Shown: positions 1 through 9,096 of the stretch, one piece after another
Position numbering within the stretch: the stretch's first letter is position 1
Layout: each line of letters opens with the position of its first letter
Program-made: the position numbers and the translations under genes
The notes under the pieces: generated by a model
The model's database searches: none
The model's input: the letters and a program-made list of their open reading frames with translations, nothing else
What the model was told of the DNA's origin: nothing
Assembly: GCA_037447655.1 (NCBI GenBank)
Contig: JBBHKE010002149.1
Location: 1-43,613 of the forward strand
Reading direction: 5' to 3'
Length of the DNA stretch: 43,613 nt
Source of the DNA: Zygnema cylindricum
Taxonomy: Eukaryota > Streptophyta > Zygnematophyceae > Zygnematales > Zygnemataceae

Positions 1-115
1 AGAGTACATGATAAATTAGTATCATGGTGTACCCGAAAAAACACAATTTACCGTAAAGTACGCTAATTGTTTCATTACGCTATATTTTTTATTACGCTAA
101 TAGCGATTCACGGTG
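1..115. repeat. Right end of a TA-flanked inverted-repeat MITE, cut by the window edge
   Basis: The segment ends in GCTAATAGCGATTCACGGTG followed by TA. It is the near-perfect reverse complement of 5639-5757, the left end of a complete copy further on, so it is the terminal part of the same family; its other end lies outside the window. No coding capacity. The TA target and CACCGTGAATCG terminus suggest Tc1/mariner-type mobilisation, but no transposase was seen. Confidence 0.6.
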
Positions 116-516
116 TAGTGTTGGGTATCGAGGACCCATTGCCGATATTCGATATATATCGAATTTCATGTACCCGATATTCGATATATCGCTTCGATAT
201 ATCGAATTTCAAATCATCGCGATATATCGCCGATATATCGCCAATATATCGTATCGACAATATATCGAAAATTTCAGTTGGGGGGGGGGAGCAAAATATC
301 CGTACGATTTTTCGTACGATTTTTCGTACGATTCTCCGTACTCTATTTCGTACGGTTTTCCGTACTCTGACTGTACGGATATGCAATTTTTGCGATATAT
401 ATCGCGATAATTTATGTTAGTCCCGGTACGATATATCGAGGAATCTGCTCTATCGATATTCGATATATCGAATATCGAAATTATCACGATTTGAAACTAC
501 CCGATATCCAACACTA
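116..516. mobile_element. hAT-like MITE with CGATATATCG palindrome array (degenerate copy)
   Basis: It runs from TAGTGTTGGGTATCG to CGATATCCAACACTA, an imperfect terminal inverted repeat of hAT form (TAGTG...CACTA). Both subterminal regions are filled with CGATATATCG and variants; the centre holds repeated TCGTACGA palindromes and a run of ten G at 280-289. It is homologous, in inverted orientation, to 1053-1410. The 8-bp flanks (TCACGGTG and GTGATAAC) do not match, so this copy is rearranged or recombined. Non-autonomous; the short overlapping ORFs are only the repeat read in several frames. Confidence 0.6.
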
Positions 517-691
517 GTGATAACTGATAAGGAAATTTAATATTTTTTTATTTTTTTCACATAGTTTTTCTTGCGGGCGCAACATATTACGATATTCGGT
601 ATCTGCACGAAGTCTTAATTTCATGGAATGGTATGATGATTTAGTGCAGATTCGTTACGAATTGACTACACATTTATAGTACAGTACAGTA

Positions 692-890
692 CACCGTGAA
701 TCGTTATTAGCCTTATGTACGCTATATCAGCACCCCAAAATTTTGACATTGATACCTTAAATATATTAAATTATACTATTTAAGGAAGTGGACCATATTT
801 TGCCACGTCTCCTAGCGCTAAATTAGAATGAATGACGCTAATTTATTCTTTACACTTATAATTTCTTTACGCTAATAACGATTCAAGGTG
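692..890. mobile_element. 199-bp TA-flanked MITE, CACCGTGAATCG family
   Basis: Terminal inverted repeats CACCGTGAATCGTTATTAG and CTAATAACGATTCAAGGTG are flanked by TA on each side. The interior shares a GTGGACCATA...TGCCAC stretch with the 197-bp copy at 2747-2943. Size, ends and TA target fit a Stowaway-like, Tc1/mariner-mobilised MITE; the class assignment is inference. Confidence 0.7.
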
Positions 891-1052
891 TACCGTCCAG
901 GAACAAGTACACACCATACCATAGTTGTTCAAATCGTATTTTACTCACGATTCAAACGCGAATTTGAAAAAATCGTTAATGATTTTGAAGCCGTACTATT
1001 CTGTACATGCAAAAAAATTGAATTTTACATGTACCGCAGTTTGTATATTTTC

Positions 1053-1410
1053 TAGTGTCGGGTATCGGTTAAATTCATATCGCGATAATTTCGATATTCG
1101 ATATATCAAATATCGATCGAGCAGATTCCTCGATATATCGTACCGGACCAACATAAACCATCGCGATATATATCGCAAAAACTGGGTGTCCGTACAGTAA
1201 TAGTACGGAAAATCGTACGAGAAATCGTACGGATGGGGGGGTTTAAACAAAAATCGGAAAAAAAATTAACGCCTCGATATATCGGAGATATATCGGTGTC
1301 ATATCGCGAGTATTTGGTTTTCAGTATATCGAAGCGATATATCGATTATCGGGTACCTGAAATTCGATATATATCGAATATCGGAAAAAGGTCCTCGATA
1401 CCCAACACTA
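1053..1410. mobile_element. hAT-like MITE with perfect 8-bp target-site duplication
   Basis: Begins TAGTGTCGGGTATCGG and ends CGATACCCAACACTA. It is flanked by a perfect 8-bp duplication, ATATTTTC, at 1045-1052 and 1411-1418. Eight-base duplications and TAG-type ends are diagnostic of the hAT superfamily. Both arms hold CGATATATCG clusters; the centre has TCGTACGA palindromes and a G run. No coding capacity, so it would need a transposase in trans. Confidence 0.82.
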
Positions 1411-1418
1411 ATATTTTC

Positions 1419-2314
1419 CATACAAGTTCCGTCTCTTTTCGTAATAGTCCGTACATTTTCGGTCCAATTCTGTACATTTCCCGTAAATTTGCTGTTCAGT
1501 TTACCGGACAGAAAGTACTACGAAGTGCAACGTATCTTTTCGTCAAAGTCCGTACATTTACCGTACAAAACCGTAAAGTTACTGTAAATACCGTAAAATT
1601 ACCTTATACTGTCCGAGTGTCCGTTCAATTTACCGGACAGAAAGTACATCGCGTTTTTTTTGCGATTTTTCAAAAGTCACGAATTATACGTAAAAATCGG
1701 AAAAAATGAAAAAATCGCGCGATTTGAACAACTATGCGCCATACAAATGTTTGTAGGATAATATGCAATTTGTCCACGGTAATTTGTGCACAATTGTTTT
1801 CAAGCATCTCTTAAACATTTTCACCAATGAAATTTTGTTATTCGAACCACCATAACGTACAACAAGCTTAACAGAGGGCTCTTCGATAGGGAATTTTCCA
1901 ATGAAACTGAGAGCCTTCAGTTTTGGTACTTGGGTATTGGGGAAGAAAAACGTGTCTTCCCATTATTTCCGTGGATAGTTTTTATTTGTATCCTGTTTTT
2001 TATATTAAAAGTTACAGGAGAATGTAATAATCGGTCCGCAGGATTTCCCGCGGCTGTACCAGCCATTGAGCTTTCCACGGTGTGTGTTTTTGGGAGTGTT
2101 CGCGTTTTTTCAAAGACTTTTTTTACCCTCGAAACAGATATTTTGTGAGCCAATGGATTCCATTCGTGGCCGTCCAGTGTTATGTAGACGACTCCGATCA
2201 CAAAGGCACTTGTCTGATATCATTTAAAAAAAACAAGTTTGAAATTTTTCAGCAACTAAAGTAATGGCTACCTTTCAATTAATCAGACGTCGCTCAAGTT
2301 TTGTCTGCAGGCCT
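1419..2314. other. Gene-free AT-rich spacer with a short direct repeat
   Basis: No supportable gene. The 19-mer TTTACCGGACAGAAAGTAC occurs at 1500-1518 and 1629-1647 in the same orientation, with many CCGTAAA/GTACA variants between. The short ORFs here are on both strands, unrelated to any family I recognise, and probably spurious. Confidence 0.5.
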
Positions 2315-2317
2315 GCA

Positions 2318-2455
2318 GTGCAGTACATCACAATACAATATAGCACAGTACAGTACAGTACGGTACGGTATAGTACAATACAATAAAGTACAATAAAATA
2401 CTGTATTGTATCGTACTGTAAAGTATTGTACTGTACAGTACTGTAGTGTCTGTGC
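2318..2455. repeat. GTACA-type simple repeat forming a long imperfect hairpin
   Basis: About 140 bp of degenerate CAGTA/GTACA/ATACA pentamers whose two halves are inverted. The outer arms include TATAGCACAG near 2340 and CTGTGCTATA near 2450. This is low-complexity DNA able to extrude as a hairpin, not a gene. It lies directly beside the hAT terminus starting at 2467. Confidence 0.6.
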
Positions 2456-2466
2456 TATATGTCAAG

Positions 2467-2673
2467 CAGAGGTCGCAAAAGTCAAAAAAATTCATACCCG
2501 AAACCGACCGTTTTTTTTTTCAAAATGTGAGTAACCGACGCCCGACCGAGTTTTGTCACGCTCCAAAATTGTTAACCGTTAACCGAACGTCGTTTACGGA
2601 AAAAAAAATTAACCGAATCTTGATTTTTCGCGACTAACCGTGCCCGCCCGTAACCGAAAAAGTACAAAATTAA
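2467..2673. mobile_element. Left end (~205 bp) of a hAT-type element
   Basis: Starts with CAGAGGTCGCAAAAGTC, the exact reverse complement of the 17 bases ending at 11941. Similarity to the reverse complement of 11735-11941 continues for about 200 bases, through the TCACGCTCC-AAATTGT block and the poly-A stretches. A third, more diverged end is at 17770-17956. The outer CAGAGG form and the hAT transposase remnant beside the right-hand copy support hAT. The immediately adjacent 8 bp do not match across the pair. Confidence 0.6.
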
Positions 2674-2746
2674 TCAATGTACAACGGAATAAGCCAATAA
2701 TTACGATTTGTCGCGTTCCCTAACATTTGAAAAATGAAGTGTACTA

Positions 2747-2943
2747 CACCGCCAATCGCTATTAGAGTATATAACGCTAATTCGGTGGCCCTAAATTTTG
2801 CCCCAAAACCTGAAATATAATTAATAACGCTATTTAAGTACGTGGACCATAATCTGCCACATCTCAGGCACTAAATTAGAACCAATAACGCTAAATTTTT
2901 TTTGTCGCTATTTAATCCTCGACTCTAATAGCGATTGGCGGTG
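2747..2943. mobile_element. 197-bp TA-flanked MITE, CACCGCCAATCG variant
   Basis: Terminal inverted repeats CACCGCCAATCGCTATTAG and CTAATAGCGATTGGCGGTG are perfect, and TA flanks both sides. The interior is homologous to 692-890. Directly outside the right end is a copy of the ~60-bp GATTTGCGACGCTTTGTCGC repeat. Confidence 0.78.
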
Positions 2944-3430
2944 TACCGTGTCCGATTTGCGACGCTTTGTCGCGTTCCCTTTGATTTGCGAAATGAATAG
3001 TATACTACGCCGCGCATCGTAATTAGAGTAATGAAAAAATTAGAGTAAAAAAAGAGAAAAAAATAATTAGAGTAATTTATTCTAATTTATGTGATAAAAT
3101 TGTTTCAAAAAGGAATTTACTCTAATTTATGCGGTGTACTCTAATTTGGCAAGTTAATATCCTCTACTGTAAATAAGGTATTTGTACAGAATGTGAAAAA
3201 ACGTACAGTTTATCGTCACTATGACGTTTGCATTACGCGGATTGTCAAAATGCAGTAAAATGATAATGGCCTATATTAAATAATTATTTGTATTTTTTTT
3301 ATTCATAAAAGTACAATTTTGCACGGAAGGACGTCATCCGTACTCCACACTATTTAAAACGAACATATATTAGAATTAAAAACGCTAATTAAACCTTACT
3401 TTAAATAGTATAATGAAAAATTATAACCAT

Positions 3431-3643
3431 TTACTCTATTTGATGTTGAAGGTCATGGGCATTTAGACTCGGCTGTGATCCACTCCCACTAGGAGTCACA
3501 CTTGCACCAGGAGTCACACTTGCACCAGCTGGGATATTCGTCCCTTGAGGAGCAGGTGGAGCACTAGGGCTAATAGGAGCATTTGCAGCAGAAGCTGAGC
3601 CATCAGTAGACAGGACAGCAGAAGCAAACCCAAAGAGAAATGC
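3431..3643 (-). pseudogene. Exon-like segment with Ser/Pro/Ala-rich C-terminus, inside the 3008-4238 element
   Basis: On the minus strand a 70-codon frame is open from a TAG|GC acceptor-like junction at about 3644 to a TAA stop at 3431-3433. It begins AFLFGFASAVLSTDGSAS, continues through a Pro/Ser/Ala-rich stretch with GASVTP present twice (an 18-bp tandem duplication), and ends NAHDLQHQIE. There is no ATG; a TAG lies in frame exactly at the acceptor, as expected where an intron joins an exon. GC content is visibly higher than its surroundings. I recognise no family. It could be a captured host terminal exon or the last exon of an unknown transposase; chance is less likely but possible. Confidence 0.35.
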
Positions 3644-3728
3644 CTAGTAGACTAGATCTATAGTGTAAGATATGTAACTTCAAATGAAAGAGGTCTTTCA
3701 ACCAAACAAACATGTACTACAAGCAATC

Positions 3729-3801
3729 AAAAACAATAGAGCACAAAACACCTTAAACTGCACTAAAAAACAATATAGCACAAAACACCTTAAACTGCAC
3801 T
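3729..3801. repeat. Two tandem copies of a ~37-bp unit
   Basis: The block ending GCACAAAACACCTTAAACTG-CACT is present twice head to tail (3729-3764 and 3765-3801), differing by one substitution and one inserted A. It lies in the interior of the 3008-4238 element. Confidence 0.75.
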
Positions 3802-4241
3802 CAGTGCTCTCATTTCCTTAACTCTTGTGTAAAATGTACATTCTGTATCAAACTGATCTTTCCTAATTGAATTAAATACTCCAAATATCTAAAACATATG
3901 TACACTGTTCACCAGACAGCCTACTGAAAAAAATTTTAGTGTTTGGACCAAAATTGTCCTCTAACAATATCTATACCCTAAAAATCAGGGTGATTTTTAT
4001 CACGTCCACATTCATTCGCGGCCCTACACACTAATTTACTTAAAGATAACAATTCGTGTAGATTCTACTAAAAATCTACAATAAATTTGGTCAATATTGA
4101 ACAGTTGGTATTCCAAAATTATTATAAGACACAAATTTCTAAGACTTACTAAAGCTTACTTTTCAATATTTGATGTGATAGAGTCGAGATCTTGAGCGAC
4201 CGAATTAGAGTAATTTACTCTAATTACGATTCGCGGTTTAC

Positions 4242-4440
4242 TGTGTTAGATTTGCGACGCTTTGTCGCGTTGCCTAAGATTCGCGAAATGAATATTGTAC
4301 CACCGTGTCAGATTTGCGACGCTTTGTCGCGTTCCCTAAGATTTTTGAAATAAAGTGTACTACCGTGTAAGATTTGCGACGCTTTGTCGCGTTCCCTAAG
4401 ATTTTTGGAATGAATAGTGTACTACCGTGTCATCGTCACA
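4242..4440. repeat. Tandem ~60-bp repeat (GATTTGCGACGCTTTGTCGC unit)
   Basis: Three consecutive units start with GATTTGCGACGCTTTGTCGC at about 4249, 4311 and 4371 (periods 62 and 60), each continuing CGTTCCCTAAGATT...GTGTACTACCGTGT. Related single or double copies occur near 2700, at 2952-3005 and at 17595-17700. The unit contains the inverted pair GCGAC/GTCGC, giving a small hairpin. Dispersed short satellite; no coding capacity. Confidence 0.75.
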
Positions 4441-4889
4441 TCTCGATAAGGCGACTTAACTGTACAGTCAAATTCACGTATGGTCAAGTTCACTATGTGC
4501 AAATCTCGAAGTTCCAAATGCCACCGTGGCATACGACTTTTCTTGTCAGTAGGTGTACTGTTTTTGTAAACAACAAATTTGGAAGTGGGAACCCTAAAAG
4601 GCTATAACTCAGGGAGTGGTTATATCAGGAGGTCGCTGTAATTGTAAGGACAACAACATTTCTGTAATATAGAGGCTTCGGTTACATGGCGTAACGTCAG
4701 TAAATAAGTTTGGGAATTGATAATGACAATGACTATTTTGGTTGCGGACAGTCACTTACATCATTTTGTCAAAAAACGTACGTTTGAAGTACAAACGGGT
4801 ACAAATAAAGCACCGTTGAGTACAAATTTGACGGTCAATCGGTTGAACAGCTTTGACTTTGGAAATATTTTTCAACCGATTAAAATTAT
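4441..4889. other. Gene-free spacer containing a 59-bp repeat copy
   Basis: No supportable gene. Positions 4712-4770 hold one of two near-identical 59-bp copies; the other is at 9882-9940. Short ORFs on either strand show no recognisable motif. Confidence 0.5.
4712..4770 (+). repeat. 59-bp dispersed direct repeat, copy 1
   Basis: Begins GGGAATTGATAATGACAATG and matches 9882-9940 at 56 of 59 positions in the same orientation. Similarity stops abruptly on both sides, so this is a fragment of a larger repeated sequence. Confidence 0.8.
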
Positions 4890-5133
4890 ATCGCGCTTGA
4901 GATTGTTGACCGTCATACTAAATATAGCAATTCACACGGCCGGCAAGTGTTTACGGTAACAAAACTACGACAACCACATGTAAATAAAAAGTGTTGCAGC
5001 CAGTCACTTTTTGTCGTTATGTGAGCTCCACGGTGAGAGAACGTAGTCGCAAAATTGAAATTTAATCGTCTTAGCATTACATTGAACTTAGACGCAAAGT
5101 GAAACAAAACCTCTTGAAACTAAAGTACTATAA
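4890..5133. repeat. Left arm of a ~245-bp inverted repeat
   Basis: Reverse-complementary to 7706-7960 with small gaps. Shared blocks include CGTCATACTAAAT, CAATTCACACGGCCG, the GAGCTCCACGGTGAGAGAA segment and AAACTAAAGTACTATAAG. The two arms enclose about 2.6 kb that now includes two other MITEs. Long inverted arms suggest a MULE-like or foldback DNA transposon; no flanking duplication could be fixed because the outer ends are eroded. Confidence 0.6.
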
Positions 5134-5636
5134 GGGTGTTTCCCCATGTGCATAAGTAAGGGTTTTTTTCTATCGTTTTCCTGTAAAACTTAGCGTCGTA
5201 CTACCTAAGTTCCAACTGTACGAAGGAATCACAAATTTGTAGAGTACAATTTGCGTCTCCCTCGAACTTAGGATGTACGAAAAATTGTCGTCTTGTGTTT
5301 TTTGACCCACTTCGACGACAAAAAACGTCATCTTCAACCTTATCTTTAAAACACATGCGCAATGTGTTTTAAAACTAGGGATTTTATGTAAACAAATAGG
5401 AACACATATTCGCACTTGCTGTAATTTTTGAAGTATTTCACACGATTTTCAAAGACAAAAGAAAGTACGGAAGTCGCTATGTTTTGTCCGTTTGCATTTA
5501 ATACGACAAAGAAAATTACACAATTTGTTTGGTTTTGTCCGTTTTCGTCCAGTACGGATTTTTTTTTGGTAAGGGTCTCGAAATTCTGATGCCATTTCAC
5601 GTCGACCGGACAGGAGACGCATAGGCAAAGCGCAAC
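5134..5636. other. Gene-free AT-rich spacer
   Basis: No recognisable gene or repeat beyond a Harbinger-like GGGTGTTTCCCCATGTG word at 5136-5152, whose partner end was not found. The minus-strand ORF at 5346-5687 runs out of the MITE end at 5639 and has no conserved motif. Confidence 0.4.
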
Positions 5637-5638
5637 TA

Positions 5639-6127
5639 CACCGTGAATCGCTATTAGCGTAATAAAAAATATAGCGTAATGAAACAATTAGCGTACTTTA
5701 CGGTAAATTGTGTTTTTTCGGGTACACCATGATACTAATTTATTATGTACTCTAATTTGTAAACTACTTTGTAAAAAAATTCGGCACGTAATATGTCCAC
5801 ACTAAAACATGAAAATGTACGAAATTGTTCAAATCGTACGCCGTCGCGTTTTTTTTACATCTGCGTATGCCGGAAAATATTTACGCAATTATATATTAAT
5901 ATATTTTCTGTACTTTTAAATATAAAAATGTACGAAATAGTACAGATCTGGCAGTCCGTACACCACACTATTTAAAAGGGCACTAAATTACAGTTATGAA
6001 CCGCATTGAGCGGGGTACCTCAAATAACGTACAAAAACATTTAGCGTACTTTATTCTATTTGAGAATTTGCCCCAAAAAAAGGGGTACCCCAATTAGCGT
6101 CATGTACGCTAATAGCGATTCACGGTG
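5639..6127. mobile_element. 489-bp TA-flanked MITE, complete copy
   Basis: Ends CACCGTGAATCGCTATTAGC and GCTAATAGCGATTCACGGTG are a perfect inverted repeat, with TA at 5637-5638 and 6128-6129. Its left 119 bp are the reverse complement of window bases 1-115. A CACCACACTATTTAAAA word at about 5957, also seen at 3346 and near 13,270, may be the end of a nested relative. Non-coding. Confidence 0.78.
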
Positions 6128-6219
6128 TACTTCAACCGTGAAACGGTACAGGGTGGAAGGCGGTACGTCTACAATGTCACGGTAAGACATGCGACGTCAC
6201 ACAAGCAGTTCCAAAATAT

Positions 6220-7091
6220 TAGTGATGTGTATCGGTAAAAAACTTATCGCGATAACACCGATACCGATAGTTATCGGTTATCGAACGGTCAGAGATTCCG
6301 ATATATCGGTCTGGGACCAACAAATTCCATATCGGCGATAACTTAAAAAATATATAGTATGCATACAATAGCACTTTATAACATACTGTATTATTTTATT
6401 GATTTTATATAGCGTGGCATGCCACGTATAAAAATATGTGCCGTTACCGTTTAGCTGCAATTTATTACGGGCAGCGCAGCATATAAACGTTGGCCAGTTA
6501 ACTGAACAAAAATTTTACGGCGATGTACGTAATTTTACCAGAAACTGGTGAACATGGAACTGTAAAAGAACGGCGCACACAAAAGTACAACGGACGCAAA
6601 ATAACATTCTGCGTGCCGCCGAAATCGAACGGACGACTTGGAATGAGAAAACAAGAGCGGACGGCCAGCGTGAGCGCCAGCATCCGGAATGGCTCTTTTG
6701 GCAGCTTATGCCATAAAAGCTGACAGGTTGACACGTGGCAGGTCCCCAGTGGATCTCAAGGAATAAAGGGACAAAGCCATGGCGTCGGATGTGAAAGGTA
6801 CATCGTTTTTACTGGATCCGTACGTCCGGAGAAAAAGACGTACAGTTTTCGTACGTCCGGAGAATAAGACGTACATCTGAGTGTACAAGCCGTATATTTA
6901 TCTGTACGGTCCGTACTGTTATCGCCGATAACTATCGTTATCGGCATTATCGCCGATAAGTACCCGATATTATCGGCTACTTATCGGCGATAAGACCGAT
7001 ATCGATATATCGTACCAATATATCGATTATCGGATACCCGAAAAAAGGCCCATATCGGTTATCGGCAAATCCTTACCGATACACAACACTA
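6220..7091. mobile_element. 872-bp hAT-like element with perfect 8-bp target-site duplication
   Basis: Begins TAGTGATGTGTATCGGTAA and ends TTACCGATACACAACACTA. It is flanked by CAAAATAT at 6212-6219 and 7092-7099, an exact 8-bp duplication. Subterminal regions are rich in TTATCGGCGATAA and CGATATATCG palindromes, as in 116-516 and 1053-1410. The central ~500 bp include TCCGTACGTCCGGAGAA-type direct repeats at about 6820 and 6850. The ORFs at 6498-6734 (minus) and 6523-6723 (plus) overlap each other and carry no hAT motif, so this is non-autonomous. Confidence 0.82.
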
Positions 7092-7099
7092 CAAAATAT

Positions 7100-7705
7100 A
7101 ACGTCCGACAACACAGATTGTAGACGTTGACAACCGTCACAGGTATTGTCGACGTATACAATCGTCACAAACGTAACTTACGATACGTTCTTACACATAG
7201 GGACACTTGAAAAGCGGGTCCGCCGGATCTGCGCTAAAATACAAATTAACTTTGCTAAGTTACAAGTACATGGGGACATACCCTAAGTCTCGTACGGAAA
7301 TATTGCCGCTTCGTCGTACACATAAAATATTTCCGCGGACGAAAAAATCGTGTCTCGCTTCGCGAACCAACATTTCATCAAACCGCCAGCGTGCGATTCG
7401 TACAAATGAATACTGCTCGGCGCTCGCACCAAACCGAACCGACAGAAAAGTACAGTATCGAACGAAACAAAACATAACTGATGCGAACCGAACAAAACAT
7501 TTGACGGCGCGATTTCGGCCGACGCCAATTCGCCCAATATCCTAACATTTCGTTGTCGATGTAAGACTGTTGATTCGTATATAGTGTGGCTCGATTTCGT
7601 CGCGCGTGACGACGCGCATTATTTTCATTTAATTTCAAATGATATGGTTCGTTTTATTATAACAGTTTATTTCGTTTCGTGCGTTATAATACTTCCGTAC
7701 TAAAC
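7100..7705. other. Gene-free spacer
   Basis: No supportable gene. ORFs of 70-112 codons exist on both strands over 7207-7638, but they overlap, share no motif with any family I know, and lie between repeat arms. The CGTACG and TACAATCGTCACA words look like decayed repeat sequence. Confidence 0.4.
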
Positions 7706-7960
7706 TTATAGTACTTTAGTTTAAAATTGTTTCGTTTCACTATGCGTCTAAGTTCAATGTAACGATTACACGATTAAATTTCAATTTTGCGGCTAAATTC
7801 TCTCACCGTGGAGCTCACATAACGACAAAAAATGACTGTTTCCAACACTTTTTATTTACATGTGGTTGCCGCAGTTTTGTTACCGTAAACGTTTGTCGGC
7901 CGTGTGAATTGCTAAATTTAGTATGACGATCGACTTTCGCAAGCGCGATTGTTTAATATA
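7706..7960. repeat. Right arm of the ~245-bp inverted repeat
   Basis: Reverse complement of 4890-5133, with matching blocks in reversed order (TTATAGTACTTTAGTTT, TCTCACCGTGGAGCTCACAT, CGGCCGTGTGAATTG, ATTTAGTATGACG). Together the arms could pair into a long stem if transcribed through. Confidence 0.6.
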
Positions 7961-8014
7961 AATATATGAGAATGCACGAGAATGTACCCTAAAAATCCTC
8001 AAACCCTCTTTAGG

Positions 8015-8771
8015 GTAACCTTCCATCACGCGTTCCCAGTAATCGTACGAACTCGTTTACTGGCAGTAATATTTGTAACACCCTTCCATCAGGTCGTGCC
8101 AGTGAATGAGGTGTTAGATTGCGATTCGTACCACATAGGATCCTGTTGAGCATCATTATTTCCAAAAGGACAAAATCGCAGCTGCGTATTTGTACAGGCA
8201 GACGCCGATTAAAATATCTAGTAGCGTTACACTAATGTACAATCTGAACGTTCTTAGGGTTGTTGTCGTACCAACGACCACGAAAACCATTGCAATATTA
8301 AAGTTTGTACAAATGTCCAAGAATGTACCATTTGTACGTGAATGTATTATCGTTGTATCGCACATTTATGAAGAAGACGTCAAAGGATGTCCTACAACCA
8401 ATATTTTTTTGTCGTCGAACAGGGTGGCTTTGATGTCAGAGGTATAAGCCATTTGCCACATGTAACTTTATAACTTCACGTCCTTCGTGGATCGACTCCG
8501 ACTTTACAAGTAGACCAATACACGCGTCCAGTAAGCGTTAAGTGTCCTCTTGAGGACAGTCGGAAAATACTAGCTAGACACTGGAAACAAGGGGCGTTTG
8601 CGTCGAAAATTAAAAATCAGACGGTGGTAAATTTCGCCAAGTAGTTTGGAGAATCTCAACGAATTTTTAGTAAACATATTTTGTTAAAAAAAAAGAAAAA
8701 ACCGTACGGCTTTGTACAACAAGGTACTTTCTCCAGTAAACAACCCCACTTTTTGCCTGATGGAAGGTTAC
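8015..8771. repeat. Region bounded by a perfect 14-bp inverted repeat and flanking direct repeats
   Basis: GTAACCTTCCATCA at 8015-8028 is repeated inverted as TGATGGAAGGTTAC at 8758-8771. Just outside both sides is a related direct repeat beginning GAGAATGTACC (from about 7979 and 8772, ~30 bp). This may be a small DNA transposon or a segment inserted between duplicated flanks. The interior shows no convincing gene. Confidence 0.35.
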
Positions 8772-9096
8772 GAGAATGTACCATAAAATTCCTCAACCCC
8801 CCCTTAATAACCCGAAAATGATTGAAATGTACGCAGACAGTAGGCAAATGTACGAAAAAGTACAGGTACGTAGTCTGGTACGCATTTTATTACATTTTCA
8901 TCATCGTTAAATGCGTATTGTGCGTAGTATTTGCGCGTTCTTTCATGCGTACTATGCGCACGGAACATCTATGGTTCCTTCCAACTTCATGGTTTCGAGC
9001 GATATTTTTTGTCGTTTTTGTTTTGAAATACAAATTCAAATTGCGAAATTACACGTGTATAATACGCAAGTACAAATTTTGAAATGAAATTTGTTA

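Larger units (their letters stand above)
3008..4238. mobile_element. 1.23-kb TA-flanked inverted-repeat element carrying an exon-like insert
   Basis: Left end CCGCGCATCGTAATTAGAG and right end CTCTAATTACGATTCGCGG form imperfect terminal inverted repeats with TA outside both. The ends belong to the CACCG-ATCG family but the element is six times longer than the typical copy. Its interior contains several TTTACTCTAATTTATG repeats on the left, an exon-like coding segment on the minus strand (3431-3643), and a 37-bp tandem duplication. No transposase motif was found. It may be a gene-capturing (Pack-type) derivative. Confidence 0.5.

Noticed and set aside
108-487. Overlapping ORFs on both strands rich in Ile/Tyr/Arg/Asp
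   Set aside because: Direct translation of the CGATATATCG repeat in several frames.
7207-7638. Overlapping ORFs of 71-112 codons on both strands
   Set aside because: No motif, several frames open together, and located between repeat arms; likely compositional.
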